Shown piece after piece: positions 8,151-17,345 of a DNA stretch of 52,372 bases. The notes under the pieces were generated by a model, which was not told the DNA's origin, did not search any database, and saw nothing but the letters and a program-made list of their open reading frames with translations. Source of the stretch: Spirochaetales bacterium (GTDB taxonomy: Bacteria; Spirochaetota; Spirochaetia; SZUA-6; DRHE01); NCBI GenBank assembly GCA_030615505.1, contig JAUWZD010000018.1, forward strand, positions 1-52,372. Reading direction: 5' to 3'. Numbering within the stretch: position 1 is the first letter of the stretch; each line of letters starts with the position of its first letter. A program made the translations under genes and the position numbers.

Positions 8151-9446
8151 ATGAAAATTAATATTTACCATTGGAAAAACTTAAATAAAGCGGAAAGGCA
8201 GGCTCTCCTGCTCAGAGCCGAATCGGATATATCCAGGATTCTTCCCTCTGTAAAAGAGATCATCGCCTCAGTTAAGGATAAGGGCGATCAGGCCCTTATA
8301 GACTTCACCAAAAAATTCGATGGAGCGGATTTGAAAGATATTCCACTTAAGGTAACAGATGCAGAGTTCGATCAGGCTGAGAAGGAAATTGATAAGGATA
8401 TTAAAGAGGCCATAAAATTCTCTGTTGAGAATGTTATGAGTATTCACCATAAACAAAAAATCGAGTCCATAGAGCTCAGCGAGGTCAGACCCGGTGTATA
8501 TGCCGGGGAAAGATTCACCCCCATTCCATCTGCAGGTTTATATGTGCCAAGGGGGAGAGGGAGCTTTCCCTCAGTTATGTATATGCTGGCAGTTCCCGCC
8601 CTTATCGCCGGAGTTGAAAGGGTTGCAGCAGTAACGCCGCCGGATCATGAGGGAAAAGTTGATTCCGCCACTCTTTATACGGCCCGGCTCTGCGGTATCA
8701 TGGAAATATACAGGGTGGGTGGGGCTCAAGCCATTGCAGCTTTGGCCTATGGCACTAAAAGTATAGCCAAAGTGGATAAAATAGTGGGACCCGGAAGCAT
8801 CTACGTCTCGGCTGCTAAAAGTCTTTTAACAGGTATGGTGGATATGGGGCTTCCTGCAGGGCCCTCCGAATCTATCATCCTGGCAGACAAAACAGCCGAT
8901 CCCCGGAAGGCTGCCCTGGATCTGATGATCGAAGCGGAACACGGATCGGATTCCTCCGCTTACTTAGTCACTCCCAGCCCTGAGCTGGCGGACGAGGTAG
9001 AGAAGATCCTCCCCACCCTGTTGGTAAAACTGAGTCCCTTAAGAACCCGCTATGTCCAGGATGTTCTTAACAGTTACGGCGGCATCATTATTACAGAGGA
9101 TATGAAAGAGGCTGCCCAATTTGTCAATGAATACGCCCCGGAACACCTGCAGCTTGCCTGCCGGGATCCCTTTGAAATTATGTCCTTAATTAAAAATGCA
9201 GGGGAGATCCTGTTGGGCCAGCATGCAGCCTTCTCTTTGGCCAATTACTCAGTAGGAGTCAACAACGTGCTTCCCACAGGAGGAAAGGTAAAAACCTGCT
9301 CCCCCCTCACTGTCAGGGACTTTCTAAAATCATCATCTGTAGTCTATATTACCGAACCTGGTTTCCAGAGCCTTAAGGGGCCAGTTGCTGCGCTGTCAGA
9401 ATATGAGGGTTTTTCCGCTCATGCCCTTGCCGTAAAGAATAGATGA
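8151..9446 (+). CDS. hisD: Histidinol dehydrogenase
   Basis: HisD catalyses the last two steps of histidine synthesis, histidinol to histidine, using two NAD and zinc. The protein has 431 residues from the ATG at 8151, which has a GGGGGA ribosome-binding site 5 nt upstream; an upstream TTG at 8103 would add 16 non-conserved residues and is rejected. Recognisable blocks are YVPRGRGSFPSVMYM, VDKIVGPGSIYVSAAK, GPSESIILAD, the EHGSDS zinc/active-site region and HAAFSLANYSVGVNNVLPTGG. It overlaps folC by 4 bp (ATGA). The other his genes are 36 kb away on the opposite strand, so the pathway is split. Confidence 0.96.
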   Translation: MKINIYHWKNLNKAERQALLLRAESDISRILPSVKEIIASVKDKGDQALIDFTKKFDGADLKDIPLKVTDAEFDQAEKEIDKDIKEAIKFSVENVMSIHHKQKIESIELSEVRPGVYAGERFTPIPSAGLYVPRGRGSFPSVMYMLAVPALIAGVERVAAVTPPDHEGKVDSATLYTARLCGIMEIYRVGGAQAIAALAYGTKSIAKVDKIVGPGSIYVSAAKSLLTGMVDMGLPAGPSESIILADKTADPRKAALDLMIEAEHGSDSSAYLVTPSPELADEVEKILPTLLVKLSPLRTRYVQDVLNSYGGIIITEDMKEAAQFVNEYAPEHLQLACRDPFEIMSLIKNAGEILLGQHAAFSLANYSVGVNNVLPTGGKVKTCSPLTVRDFLKSSSVVYITEPGFQSLKGPVAALSEYEGFSAHALAVKNR

Positions 9447-10777
9447 GCATAGATACCCTTCAAGATGTTTTCAGCTATATGGTCTCCTTTACCAATTTAG
9501 AGAAGAGCGCCTCTCTATTTGATGCCCGGAGTTACAGACTGGACAGAATGCACTCCTTACTCGCCTATTTTGATAATCCCCACGAGAATTTCCGTGTGCT
9601 CCATGTGGCCGGCACAAAGGGAAAAGGCTCCACCGCCTCCTTCTTAGCTTCGGTTCTCTGTTCAGCCGGATACAGGACGGGACTGTATACCTCTCCCCAT
9701 GTTACCAGCTATCTGGAAAGGATTTCAGTGCTTAACCACCCTCCTGAGGATAAACTCTTCATTCGATTGGGAAAGAGGATAGAAGAAATGGTGATGCAGT
9801 ACCGGGATGATCCCCTACCCGCTCATGATCAGCCTACCACCTTTGAGTTATTGACCCTGCTTGCCTTTCTATACTTTAAAGAGACCGGCTGCCATTATGC
9901 GGTGATTGAAACGGGTATCGGGGGCAGGCTCGATGCCACTAATGTGGTAAAGCCTGAACTCTGTCTGATAACGCCGGTTGAACTCGAGCATACCGATATC
10001 CTGGGAAACACAATGGAACAGATCGCCAGGGAAAAGGGGGGAATTATCAAAGCGAAAGTACCTGTTTTTTCAGGCTTTCAGGATCAATGTGTAAAGGAGG
10101 TATTTAGGAAGATCAGCCTGGATAGGGGAAGTAGTATTCTTTTTCTTGATGAAGAGCTGGATTTCCTCAATGCGGACTGCAGTGCAAACGGAACTCTTAT
10201 GCATTTCAGCTTAAGAGGGGGGCAGGCTAAAAGAATCCGGCTCTCCATGCTGGGTAAATTTCAGGCCGAGAATGCCGCCCTGGCATATCTTGCATTAAGC
10301 CGCTGTTTTGAGATTCCGGAGGACATAATTCAAAAGGGCTTTAGGGAAACATTTATTCCCGGAAGAATGGAGGTGATCAGAAGGGAGCCTTATATCGTTA
10401 TTGACGGCGCCCATACTCCCCGCTCCATTCAACACAGCCTTTACGCCTTTCAAGAGCTGTTCGGCTCAGAAGGCGTACTCCTTTTCGCTTCCGTTTCCGG
10501 AAAAAAGACAGAAGAAATGGCTGATATTTTAGCTCCCGCCTTTCACCGCATCATCATAACCACCCCGGGAGACTTTAAGGAGAGCGATCCGGATGAAACC
10601 TACAGCATATTCCACTCTAAAAACCCTAAGACACTTCTTATCAGGCAGCCTCCGGAAGCCTTCAACAAGGCGCTTTACATCACAAAAGGAAAGCTCCCCC
10701 TTCTGGTAACCGGCTCTTTCTATCTGATAGGAGAAATCAAGCAGATCTGCCTTAATAACGCAAAACAACCAGGGTAA
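9443..10777 (+). CDS. folC: Bifunctional folylpolyglutamate / dihydrofolate synthase
   Basis: A 444-residue Mur-ligase-family enzyme that adds glutamate to dihydropteroate and tetrahydrofolate. The ATP loop is VAGTKGKGSTASFL near residue 55. The family motifs SPHVTSYLERI, TTFELLTLLAF, ETGIGGRLDATNV and ELEHTDILG follow, and the C-terminal domain includes IDGAHTPRSI. Length is normal. The ATG lies inside the hisD stop (ATGA), so the two genes are translationally coupled, although they serve different pathways. Confidence 0.94.
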   Translation: MSIDTLQDVFSYMVSFTNLEKSASLFDARSYRLDRMHSLLAYFDNPHENFRVLHVAGTKGKGSTASFLASVLCSAGYRTGLYTSPHVTSYLERISVLNHPPEDKLFIRLGKRIEEMVMQYRDDPLPAHDQPTTFELLTLLAFLYFKETGCHYAVIETGIGGRLDATNVVKPELCLITPVELEHTDILGNTMEQIAREKGGIIKAKVPVFSGFQDQCVKEVFRKISLDRGSSILFLDEELDFLNADCSANGTLMHFSLRGGQAKRIRLSMLGKFQAENAALAYLALSRCFEIPEDIIQKGFRETFIPGRMEVIRREPYIVIDGAHTPRSIQHSLYAFQELFGSEGVLLFASVSGKKTEEMADILAPAFHRIIITTPGDFKESDPDETYSIFHSKNPKTLLIRQPPEAFNKALYITKGKLPLLVTGSFYLIGEIKQICLNNAKQPG

Positions 10778-10841
10778 AAAAATGCTCTTCAATCAGGTAT
10801 GTATATATTATTCTGTAAAAATACTCCTGTCAATTAATATA

Positions 10842-10946
10842 TTAAAGCCCTGCTTCGCCCATGGCCTGTTCAAATAAATCAGCGAGTTCTAACTCAAAGG
10901 TCCAGTATCCAGGGTATTTGTCACTCTTCAGCTTTTTAAGCTTCAT
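10842..10946 (-). CDS. Possible 34-residue small protein
   Basis: A 35-codon frame with ATG at 10946 reads KLKKLKSDKYPGYWTF, then an acidic helix-like tail (ELADLFEQAMGEAG). The composition is protein-like, but the ribosome-binding site is weak and no family is recognised. It lies in the 228-bp gap between folC and the small membrane protein gene, on the opposite strand. It may be the tail of a lost gene or chance. Confidence 0.22.
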   Translation of the reverse strand: MKLKKLKSDKYPGYWTFELELADLFEQAMGEAGL

Positions 10947-11005
10947 TATTTTAAAGATGCTTCATATACAGACTATTAATCCCTCACTATAGTATTAGCT
11001 CAGGA

Positions 11006-11371
11006 ATGCTTGCAATCCTCCACCTATCCAGCGCCTGTCTCCTGCTTATCTCACACTGCACCTTTCTCTTAAGGGCTCTATATATGACTAAAACCGGTAT
11101 AAAGCCGCAAAAGATCGACCGCCTGGCCCGCGCTATTTCTCAGGCCCTTCTGCCTTTCACAGTGCTTACGGGCTTGATATATCTGCTCAGCTTAAAAGCT
11201 CCTTTTTTTCCCCATCCCCTTTTAGGAATTCTTCCTCTTATGGCCATCCCACTGTTCACTGCGGGTCGAATCCTGTTTAAAAAAAGGAAAGAACTTCCCT
11301 GGCTGCTTCCCGTATTAAACCTTATATTTATTATAGCGGCCCTGATAACGGGATTTCTTCAAAGGAGGTAA
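11006..11371 (+). CDS. Small four-helix membrane protein, SirB2-like
   Basis: A 121-residue protein with four predicted membrane helices (about residues 3-22, 45-64, 70-88 and 98-117) and basic loops between them ([16 protein letters not shown]). The helix layout, the early [10 protein letters not shown]-x-FLLRALYM and the late helix pair resemble the SirB2/invasion-gene-expression family, whose biochemical role is not known. The assignment rests on pattern only. The macrodomain gene starts 8 bp after its stop and uses a ribosome-binding site that overlaps its last codons, so the two are coupled. Confidence 0.55.
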   Translation: MLAILHLSSACLLLISHCTFLLRALYMTKTGIKPQKIDRLARAISQALLPFTVLTGLIYLLSLKAPFFPHPLLGILPLMAIPLFTAGRILFKKRKELPWLLPVLNLIFIIAALITGFLQRR

Positions 11372-11379
11372 AAAGCTCT

Positions 11380-11928
11380 ATGGAAGAAAAAAAACTCATT
11401 AACGGACGGCTGATAATTGTAAGCGGTGATATCACGCGGATGACCTGCGATGCCATAGTGAACGCGGCTAACTCCTCCCTGATGGGCGGCGGGGGGGTAG
11501 ACGGGGCCATTCACCGGGCAGGAGGGCCGGGCATCCTCAAAGAGTGCAAAGAAATCCGAAAAAACCGCTATCCCGATGGACTTCCCACCGGAGAGGCCGT
11601 GGCTACCGGCGCGGGAAATCTTCCGGCCCATCACGTTATCCATACCGTGGGTCCGGTCTGGCACGGCGGAAACTCAGGAGAATCGGAAAAACTCTCAAGA
11701 TGCTACCGAAGGAGCCTCGAAGAAGCTGCAAAACTTAAGCTTAAGTCCATTGCCTTTCCAGCCATCTCTACCGGCATTTACGGTTATCCTAAAGAGAACG
11801 CAGCCAGGATTGCCTATAATGCCGTGTATAACTTCTTAGACAGCGCTGATCTTCCTCAAACAGTTTACTTCGTATTCTATTCCCCGGGTGACGCAGCCCT
11901 CTTTATGGATGTTATGGACCTGAGGTAA
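11380..11928 (+). CDS. Macrodomain protein, probable O-acetyl-ADP-ribose deacetylase
   Basis: A 182-residue single macrodomain of the MacroD/YmdB class. The ligand-binding blocks are [19 protein letters not shown] (early), the [14 protein letters not shown] loop and [12 protein letters not shown], with the catalytic-loop asparagines and aspartate in place. Such enzymes remove ADP-ribose from acidic residues or hydrolyse O-acetyl-ADP-ribose in the cytosol. A near-perfect ribosome-binding site AAAGGAGGT (11361-11369) sets the ATG at 11380. It lies in a run of same-strand genes followed 5 bp later by rqcH. Confidence 0.92.
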   Translation: MEEKKLINGRLIIVSGDITRMTCDAIVNAANSSLMGGGGVDGAIHRAGGPGILKECKEIRKNRYPDGLPTGEAVATGAGNLPAHHVIHTVGPVWHGGNSGESEKLSRCYRRSLEEAAKLKLKSIAFPAISTGIYGYPKENAARIAYNAVYNFLDSADLPQTVYFVFYSPGDAALFMDVMDLR

Positions 11929-11933
11929 GATAC

Positions 11934-13364
11934 TTGTCATTAAACTGGAGAGAAATCGACTGTATCCTGGATGAGATTCCCCTGGCAGGGAGTATTATCC
12001 GGCAGATCCACCAGCCGAGCCATGCAACTCTCACATTAGAATTCTATTCCCCGAGAAATAGCTTTACACTGTTCTTTTCTTTTACCAACCCGTACTGCAG
12101 GCTCCACATGCTCACCCGAAAGCTTCCAAATCCTAAAAAACCTCCGCGTTTTGTTTCATTCCTTCGTGCTCACATACGCCATGGAAGGGTAATGAAAGCA
12201 TATCAGATCGTAAGGGAAAGAATCGTCAAGATTGAGATAGTTAAAAAAGAAAATCAGGTCACACTCTGGGTCAGACTCTGGGGCGGGGCGGCAAATATGA
12301 TAGCCACGGACAGGGAGAGCAATATTCTGGATGCTTTTTACCGCAGGCCCAGGCGAAAGGAGATCACCGGGGGATTTTACAATCCTGAGGAGATCTTCAA
12401 ATCCAACACTTCAGAGCAACACGACAAAGAGCAGTATCTCATCCGGGAACTGCCTGGGCCTGGAAGTTTTAATGAGCGAATTGATCGATTTTACTTCGAG
12501 CTTGAGCAAGAGAAGGATAGAAAAACTCTTCTCTCTAAACTGGATCAGCAGTTTTTAGGCAGGGAAAACCGCATTTTAGTGAACCTTGAAAAATTACAGC
12601 AGAGACTGAACAGGTACAGAGGATTCGATCAGTTTAAGTTATACGGCGATCTGATCCTGAGCAATCTGCATAAGATCCGGAAGAGAGACAAGTGGCTGGA
12701 GACCGAAGATTTTGAGAATTCTGATAGTGTTATAGATATTGAACTTGATCCGGAACTCTCACCGGCGGAAAACGCTGAACACTATTTCGAGCAGTACCGC
12801 AAAGCAAAGACCGGATTCCGTAAAATTAAAGAAGAGGTAGAGCTTCAGAAAAAAAACTTAGCTGCTGTACAAAAAAGGCGCACCCGGATATTAAGAGAGA
12901 AAGACTTAGAAAAAGTAAGGGCAGAATTAAAGGGCTCAGAAAAACAATCAAGAAAGACGGATAAGGATCTTCCGCCTGGCTTAATTTTCTATTCATCTGA
13001 TTTCCAGATCCTTGTGGGCAGAAGCGCAAAAGAAAATGATGGACTCCTGCGCAGATCCGTTAAGGGGAACGACTTCTGGTTTCACTCAAGGGATTATCCG
13101 GGATCCTATGTATTTATCAAATCCAGGTCCGGAAAGAGCGTGCCTTTAGAGGTAATGCTCGACGCCGGCAACCTGGCGCTCTTTTACAGCAAGGGGAAAA
13201 GCACAGGCAAGGGGGACGTTTATTACACTCAAGTTAAATTCTTAAGAAGGGCAAAACACGGAAAAACCGGATTAGTTATCCCCACTCAGGAAAAAAACCT
13301 TTTCATCAAAATAGACAGAAAGCGCCTGGCCCGATTAAAAGAAAGCTCCGATCTTCCGTTATAG
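11934..13364 (+). CDS. rqcH: RqcH/NFACT-family ribosome quality control protein
   Basis: A 476-residue protein of the Rqc2/FbpA family. Residues 1 to about 170 form the NFACT-N domain; a charged helical coiled-coil region spans roughly 185-345 (ELEQEKDRKTLLSKLDQQF and following); the C-terminal NFACT-R (DUF814) domain holds the hallmark VGRSAKENDGLLRRSVKGNDFWFHSRDYPGS... segment. Bacterial RqcH binds stalled 50S-peptidyl-tRNA and adds alanine tails that mark nascent chains for degradation. It starts at a TTG, 5 bp after the macrodomain gene. It is somewhat shorter than the 560-580 residues of Firmicute RqcH, so full tailing activity is not certain. Confidence 0.85.
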   Translation: MSLNWREIDCILDEIPLAGSIIRQIHQPSHATLTLEFYSPRNSFTLFFSFTNPYCRLHMLTRKLPNPKKPPRFVSFLRAHIRHGRVMKAYQIVRERIVKIEIVKKENQVTLWVRLWGGAANMIATDRESNILDAFYRRPRRKEITGGFYNPEEIFKSNTSEQHDKEQYLIRELPGPGSFNERIDRFYFELEQEKDRKTLLSKLDQQFLGRENRILVNLEKLQQRLNRYRGFDQFKLYGDLILSNLHKIRKRDKWLETEDFENSDSVIDIELDPELSPAENAEHYFEQYRKAKTGFRKIKEEVELQKKNLAAVQKRRTRILREKDLEKVRAELKGSEKQSRKTDKDLPPGLIFYSSDFQILVGRSAKENDGLLRRSVKGNDFWFHSRDYPGSYVFIKSRSGKSVPLEVMLDAGNLALFYSKGKSTGKGDVYYTQVKFLRRAKHGKTGLVIPTQEKNLFIKIDRKRLARLKESSDLPL

Positions 13365-13404
13365 GTATTGAATTATTGATTTCAATTCATAATAATTAAA
13401 TTGT

Positions 13405-14253
13405 ATGATTCGCGCATCCACGGTGGACGGTATTTTTTATCCCTCGGAGAAATCCCAGCTCCTTGCTTTAGTCAAGGATCTTCTCTCGAGTTCCGATGTT
13501 CCTGAAGGTAAAGCCGGTGCCATCATTACGCCCCATGCAGCCTATCGGTACACGGGAAGCATTCAAGCCGCAGCTTTTAGATCTGCGGCAGCCAGAAATA
13601 TTGATTTGGTTGTCCTGCTTGGGCCGGTCCATCGTGAGCCTGCGGATGGGGTCATTCTGACCGAATCTACAGAATTCGAAACTCCTTTAGGTCGGATTCC
13701 CGTTAATGAGGAGATGATTGAAGAATTACAGACCTGCAGCACGAAAATATACTGTAATGATATCAGCCATCTCGAGGAGCACTGTCTGGAAGTGCAGCTT
13801 CCCTTTATTCAGCATCTCTTTCCGACTGCCCTGGTTGTACCCATACTGATGGGAAAAAATAATATACAGATTGTAAAGATTTTAGCTAACGCCCTGCAGA
13901 TAACCTTTAAAGATAAACTCGAATCCACCCTTTTTGTTATCACTGCTAATATGTCATCGTATATGATAAAAGAATCTGACAGGGAGGAGATCGATAGATT
14001 TATTGACTTAATAAAACAACGTGATTGGCAGGGAATCATCCGGGATGCGAATAAGGGCCGCAACAGCTCATGTGGTGCAGGCTGCATTGCCTCTGTTTTA
14101 TCTTTAGGCAATATCCTGGGAGAAAAGGTTGAAATACTTAAAAGAGGCAGTTCGGCCGATGTGGCGGGAGATAATAAAAATGTGGTTCACTATGCCGCTA
14201 TTTCAATAAGTAATATTAACGAGGATATTCATGAATTTCACACTCACAGATAA
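13405..14253 (+). CDS. amrB: Memo-family protein (AmmeMemoRadiSam system protein B)
   Basis: A 282-residue Memo domain, related to extradiol dioxygenases. Seen are AGAIITPHAAYRYTG with the first metal-type histidine, LLGPVHREP, the LEEHCLEVQLPFIQ block and the C-terminal SSCGAGCIASVLSLG. Bacterial and archaeal Memo proteins are usually encoded beside an AMMECR1 protein and a radical-SAM enzyme; here the AMMECR1 gene overlaps its end by 23 bp but no radical-SAM gene is adjacent. The usual HxxYxYSG-type motif reads HAAYRYTG. The biochemical role of the family remains unclear. Confidence 0.9.
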   Translation: MIRASTVDGIFYPSEKSQLLALVKDLLSSSDVPEGKAGAIITPHAAYRYTGSIQAAAFRSAAARNIDLVVLLGPVHREPADGVILTESTEFETPLGRIPVNEEMIEELQTCSTKIYCNDISHLEEHCLEVQLPFIQHLFPTALVVPILMGKNNIQIVKILANALQITFKDKLESTLFVITANMSSYMIKESDREEIDRFIDLIKQRDWQGIIRDANKGRNSSCGAGCIASVLSLGNILGEKVEILKRGSSADVAGDNKNVVHYAAISISNINEDIHEFHTHR

Positions 14254-14794
14254 TGAAAAGAGCATTCTGCTGCAAACAGCTCGCCTTACCATTACATCCA
14301 GGCTTACCGGCAAAAAAGCCGATTACCCGGAACCCACCCCGAAATTAAAGGAAAAATGCGGTGCTTTTGTTACACTCCATAAATCCGGCAAATTGAGGGG
14401 GTGCATAGGCTACGTGGAGGATATAAAACCTCTCTTCGAAACGGTAAAGGAGGTGTCTGAATCGAGCGCCTTTGGGGACCCTCGCTTCCCATCGGTTCGG
14501 CCGGATGAGCTTGACAGTATTGATATAGAAATCTCTGTTTTAACTCCCTTAAAACGGATAAAATCGATTGACGAGATCCAGGTAGGCGTGCACGGAATTA
14601 TGATCAAACAGGGATATTACTCAGGATTACTTCTGCCTCAGGTTGCCACTGAATACGGTTGGGACAGGGAGACCTTCTTAGCCCATACCTGCAGTAAGGC
14701 CGGTCTTCCGGGAAAATGCTGGCGGGAAAGCAACACGGAAATAGAAATTTTCAGCGCCATAATCTTTGGAGAAAAGAAAGACAATTATGAATAA
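14231..14794 (+). CDS. amrA: AMMECR1-domain protein (AmmeMemoRadiSam system protein A)
   Basis: A 187-residue protein covering the whole AMMECR1 domain. The family's nearly invariant LRGCIG motif is present (near residue 57), then SAFGDPRFPSV, IDIEISVLTPL, the GVHGIMIKQG..GLLLPQVATEYGWDRETFL segment and the CSKAGLP end. It overlaps the Memo gene upstream and the pseudokinase gene downstream (ATGA), so all three are probably translated together. Function is not established in any bacterium. Confidence 0.93.
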   Translation: MNFTLTDNEKSILLQTARLTITSRLTGKKADYPEPTPKLKEKCGAFVTLHKSGKLRGCIGYVEDIKPLFETVKEVSESSAFGDPRFPSVRPDELDSIDIEISVLTPLKRIKSIDEIQVGVHGIMIKQGYYSGLLLPQVATEYGWDRETFLAHTCSKAGLPGKCWRESNTEIEIFSAIIFGEKKDNYE

Positions 14795-16226
14795 ATATCT
14801 TCCCGGCAGGATCACAAAAGGAGGAGAAAGCTATTTAGGCATTCCAATCGGCATAGCCAGAAATGATTTAGCCCTGACCCGGTTCACCGCTTTTAATAAA
14901 ACATCTTCCTTGAGATCCTCACCCGGCTGGATTGTTAAAGAAGATAATGTTTCCGAATGGACCGTAGATGGATTTTTCAAGACAGGGGGACAGCTCTTTC
15001 TGTATGGGCCCTATCATGAGGGAATATTCTTAGAAGAAATCCTTGACTTCTCTCCGGAGCGTGCTCTTTTCTATCTCTTGACCCTTATCCAGGCCATAAT
15101 CCTCTTGAAAAAAAGGGGCATATCCTATGGCAAACTGCAATCGGATTCTGTGTATTTTCTTAACTCAGGAGGTATACTCTTTTTACCGCCTGTAGTGATG
15201 AAGAAGGTATTGGAAACCCAGCCCCTGGATTATAAGCTGCATGTATTTGAATCACTGAACAACCCTGACCTTACCGCCGGTGATGAACAGCTTTCCTACA
15301 GCCTGGGTGTTCTTCTCTACAGGATTATATGCGGCGATTTTCCTTTCGAGGCAGATACGGATGAGGAAATCCACCAAAGAATAAGGAGTTTTAAAATACT
15401 CTCTGTTTCCATGGTCCGTCCGGAAGTAAAGGAGGAGGTATCCGAGGCGATTGACCGCTGCCTTATCCATGGGCAGGACCAAAAGAGTCGTCTCACTCTT
15501 GAGGAATGGAGCAGCAGTATTCAAAACTGGCGAAAGACCGGGCTTTTCCGAAACATCTTAGAATCCGAAAGGGAAAACATTCTGCAGAAGGGTGCTAAAA
15601 TATTAAAGAGAAGCTCTAAAGCCTATCAGCGACGAATTTATTGGCAGAAACACTGGAAAATATTCACCCTGTGCTTTATCGCACTTCTTATTGTCAGCGG
15701 TATTACAGGTTCCATGATAAAAAGACTCTTAGCTCCCCGTGCAACTCATGGTTTTCCTCCTTTAAAAGTTGTAGAAACCTTTTACAACAGCATTAATAGC
15801 TTGAATCATGCCCTAATGGAAGACTGCGTGATCAAGGGTGCGGGAAAGGAAATTATTAAAGAAGTTATCCAGATCTATGTCACCTCGCGTGTATCCATGG
15901 GATACGAAGGTAAATCGCATCTTCTTCCTGCAGATCAGTGGGATCAGATGGGAAGACCGGCTTTAGAGCCTCCCCAATCCGTATACGGTATTACAGATCT
16001 CAAGATCCGTGAAACCAACCGGGATCCCCCGACTTTCATAGCCTCTTACCGTAAATGGGTTCCGGCTGCAAGAGATGATCCGGAACAGGGCTCACCTGCA
16101 CAGAGTTCCGGGCCAGACCCTCCGGTCGCCTACAAGTCATTTCAAATTACAGAAAGGCTTTCACTCAAGGCAGATAAGGAGGACTGGGTAATCTATAAGA
16201 TTGAGCGTTTAGAATTAAACCCTTAA
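14787..16226 (+). CDS. Membrane-anchored pseudokinase
   Basis: A 479-residue protein from the ATG at 14787, which overlaps the AMMECR1 stop as ATGA and has GGAGAAAAG upstream; an upstream TTG is less likely. Residues to about 255 have the outline of a Ser/Thr protein kinase C-lobe, including LSYSLGVLLYRIICGDFPFEAD. The catalytic loop, normally HxDxKxxN, reads YGKLQSDSV (114-122), so the catalytic aspartate is missing. The metal-binding DFG is replaced by LPP, and no VAIK lysine is seen. A single membrane helix at about 292-310 is followed by a roughly 165-residue extracytoplasmic domain of unknown type. It is therefore a likely signalling pseudoenzyme coupled to the Memo/AMMECR1 pair. Confidence 0.72.
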   Translation: MNKYLPGRITKGGESYLGIPIGIARNDLALTRFTAFNKTSSLRSSPGWIVKEDNVSEWTVDGFFKTGGQLFLYGPYHEGIFLEEILDFSPERALFYLLTLIQAIILLKKRGISYGKLQSDSVYFLNSGGILFLPPVVMKKVLETQPLDYKLHVFESLNNPDLTAGDEQLSYSLGVLLYRIICGDFPFEADTDEEIHQRIRSFKILSVSMVRPEVKEEVSEAIDRCLIHGQDQKSRLTLEEWSSSIQNWRKTGLFRNILESERENILQKGAKILKRSSKAYQRRIYWQKHWKIFTLCFIALLIVSGITGSMIKRLLAPRATHGFPPLKVVETFYNSINSLNHALMEDCVIKGAGKEIIKEVIQIYVTSRVSMGYEGKSHLLPADQWDQMGRPALEPPQSVYGITDLKIRETNRDPPTFIASYRKWVPAARDDPEQGSPAQSSGPDPPVAYKSFQITERLSLKADKEDWVIYKIERLELNP

Positions 16227-16247
16227 TAATTTAAACAGTGACCTCAT

Positions 16248-17258
16248 TTAGGGAAGCTGCTCGATCTCCCGGCCGATACGTCCGGCCCTGATAAATTTGA
16301 ACACAGAATAGGTTAAAAATAATGCCCCGGAGGCAATGAGGGCGTATCCCGTTTTTTTTAAGACAGCGGATTTTGTACTATCCGATTCTCGAAATCCAGT
16401 GGCAAGACTCACTGCTCCGGATATCTCAAAAATAAGTCCGAGGCTTAAGAACGCACTGCCGGTTAAAGTTGATCTTTTCTGCTTTCTTTCAAGCTTCCAA
16501 ATTAAGGGGATCTTTCGCTCCATACCCAGGGAAGCAACTTCGTCAGGGGGAATAAGCTCTCCTATAAAGGGATGTTCAAGCCAGTATGCGCGGATTTCCT
16601 CGCTGACCGGTCTTTTCTCAAATCGTTCAGGCTCTTCTGCAGACAAGGTAATCATTTCATCCTGATTTATAATTATTGGCTCTACAGGCTTCTCTCCCTC
16701 TATCTTAAATTGAGGTTTAACCTCCACAGTTCCCTCAAAGCAGTATATTTCAGTCACCGGTACAGCAACTCTTTTCTCACGGCCCTGCTCTTTCCCGAAT
16801 GGAACCTGAACATTCATACCGAAGTCAGTACCCCGTACACCGGCTATGGCATCTCCCCCTTGAATATAGAAGTATTGACCTGCTTTAAGCTTCTTAAGCC
16901 TGGCCCGAACACTGCCGTAAAGCATGCTGAAAGCATTTTCCTGCTTCTCTTCTGCCCATTGCAATTGAAAATCCGTGTTCTCCGCGATTTTAATTACATT
17001 CTGAGAGAGAATAAGCTGTATTTCTAAAAAAGTATTTTCACCTGCCAGGATAATATCTCCCTCATAAAGCCTGTGTCCTATAATTTCATCAATATTTACA
17101 GGGCTGCCCCTATTGTCTCGAATTTCGAAATCTTCACCTTCATGGTAGATAATCACTGCCACCGCCTTAGAACGATACTCCTGCGGCCAAACGGGTAAGA
17201 GCAGTATAAGGTGCAGTAGAAAAACAGCCAGGCCTATCCGGCTTTTGTTTATATTCAT
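16248..17258 (-). CDS. FecR-domain exported protein
   Basis: A 336-residue protein with an N-terminal signal peptide (hydrophobic run at about 9-25) and a FecR domain at about 35-210. The domain shows the pattern HRLYEGDIILAGENTFLEIQL, SMLYGSVRARLKKL and GDAIAGVRGTDFGM. After a linker rich in proline and glutamate, two hydrophobic helices (about 265-285 and 300-320) suggest a membrane-attached C-terminus. In spirochaetes and related groups such proteins are stand-alone surface or periplasmic proteins, not sigma regulators as in iron uptake. No sigma/anti-sigma pair is nearby. It is transcribed opposite the unknown gene at 17346. Confidence 0.82.
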   Translation of the reverse strand: MNINKSRIGLAVFLLHLILLLPVWPQEYRSKAVAVIIYHEGEDFEIRDNRGSPVNIDEIIGHRLYEGDIILAGENTFLEIQLILSQNVIKIAENTDFQLQWAEEKQENAFSMLYGSVRARLKKLKAGQYFYIQGGDAIAGVRGTDFGMNVQVPFGKEQGREKRVAVPVTEIYCFEGTVEVKPQFKIEGEKPVEPIIINQDEMITLSAEEPERFEKRPVSEEIRAYWLEHPFIGELIPPDEVASLGMERKIPLIWKLERKQKRSTLTGSAFLSLGLIFEISGAVSLATGFRESDSTKSAVLKKTGYALIASGALFLTYSVFKFIRAGRIGREIEQLP

Positions 17259-17345
17259 ATTAAGGATTTTATAATAGAATGAGTGTTAAATCAATTTTAA
17301 ATTGTATTACTCAGTATTGAAAACCGTGGGCTTTAAAAGTAATAT

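Noticed and set aside
12241-12280. GGGTCAGACT-like repeat inside rqcH
   Set aside because: It lies in a conserved coding region and is explained by the codons of the protein.
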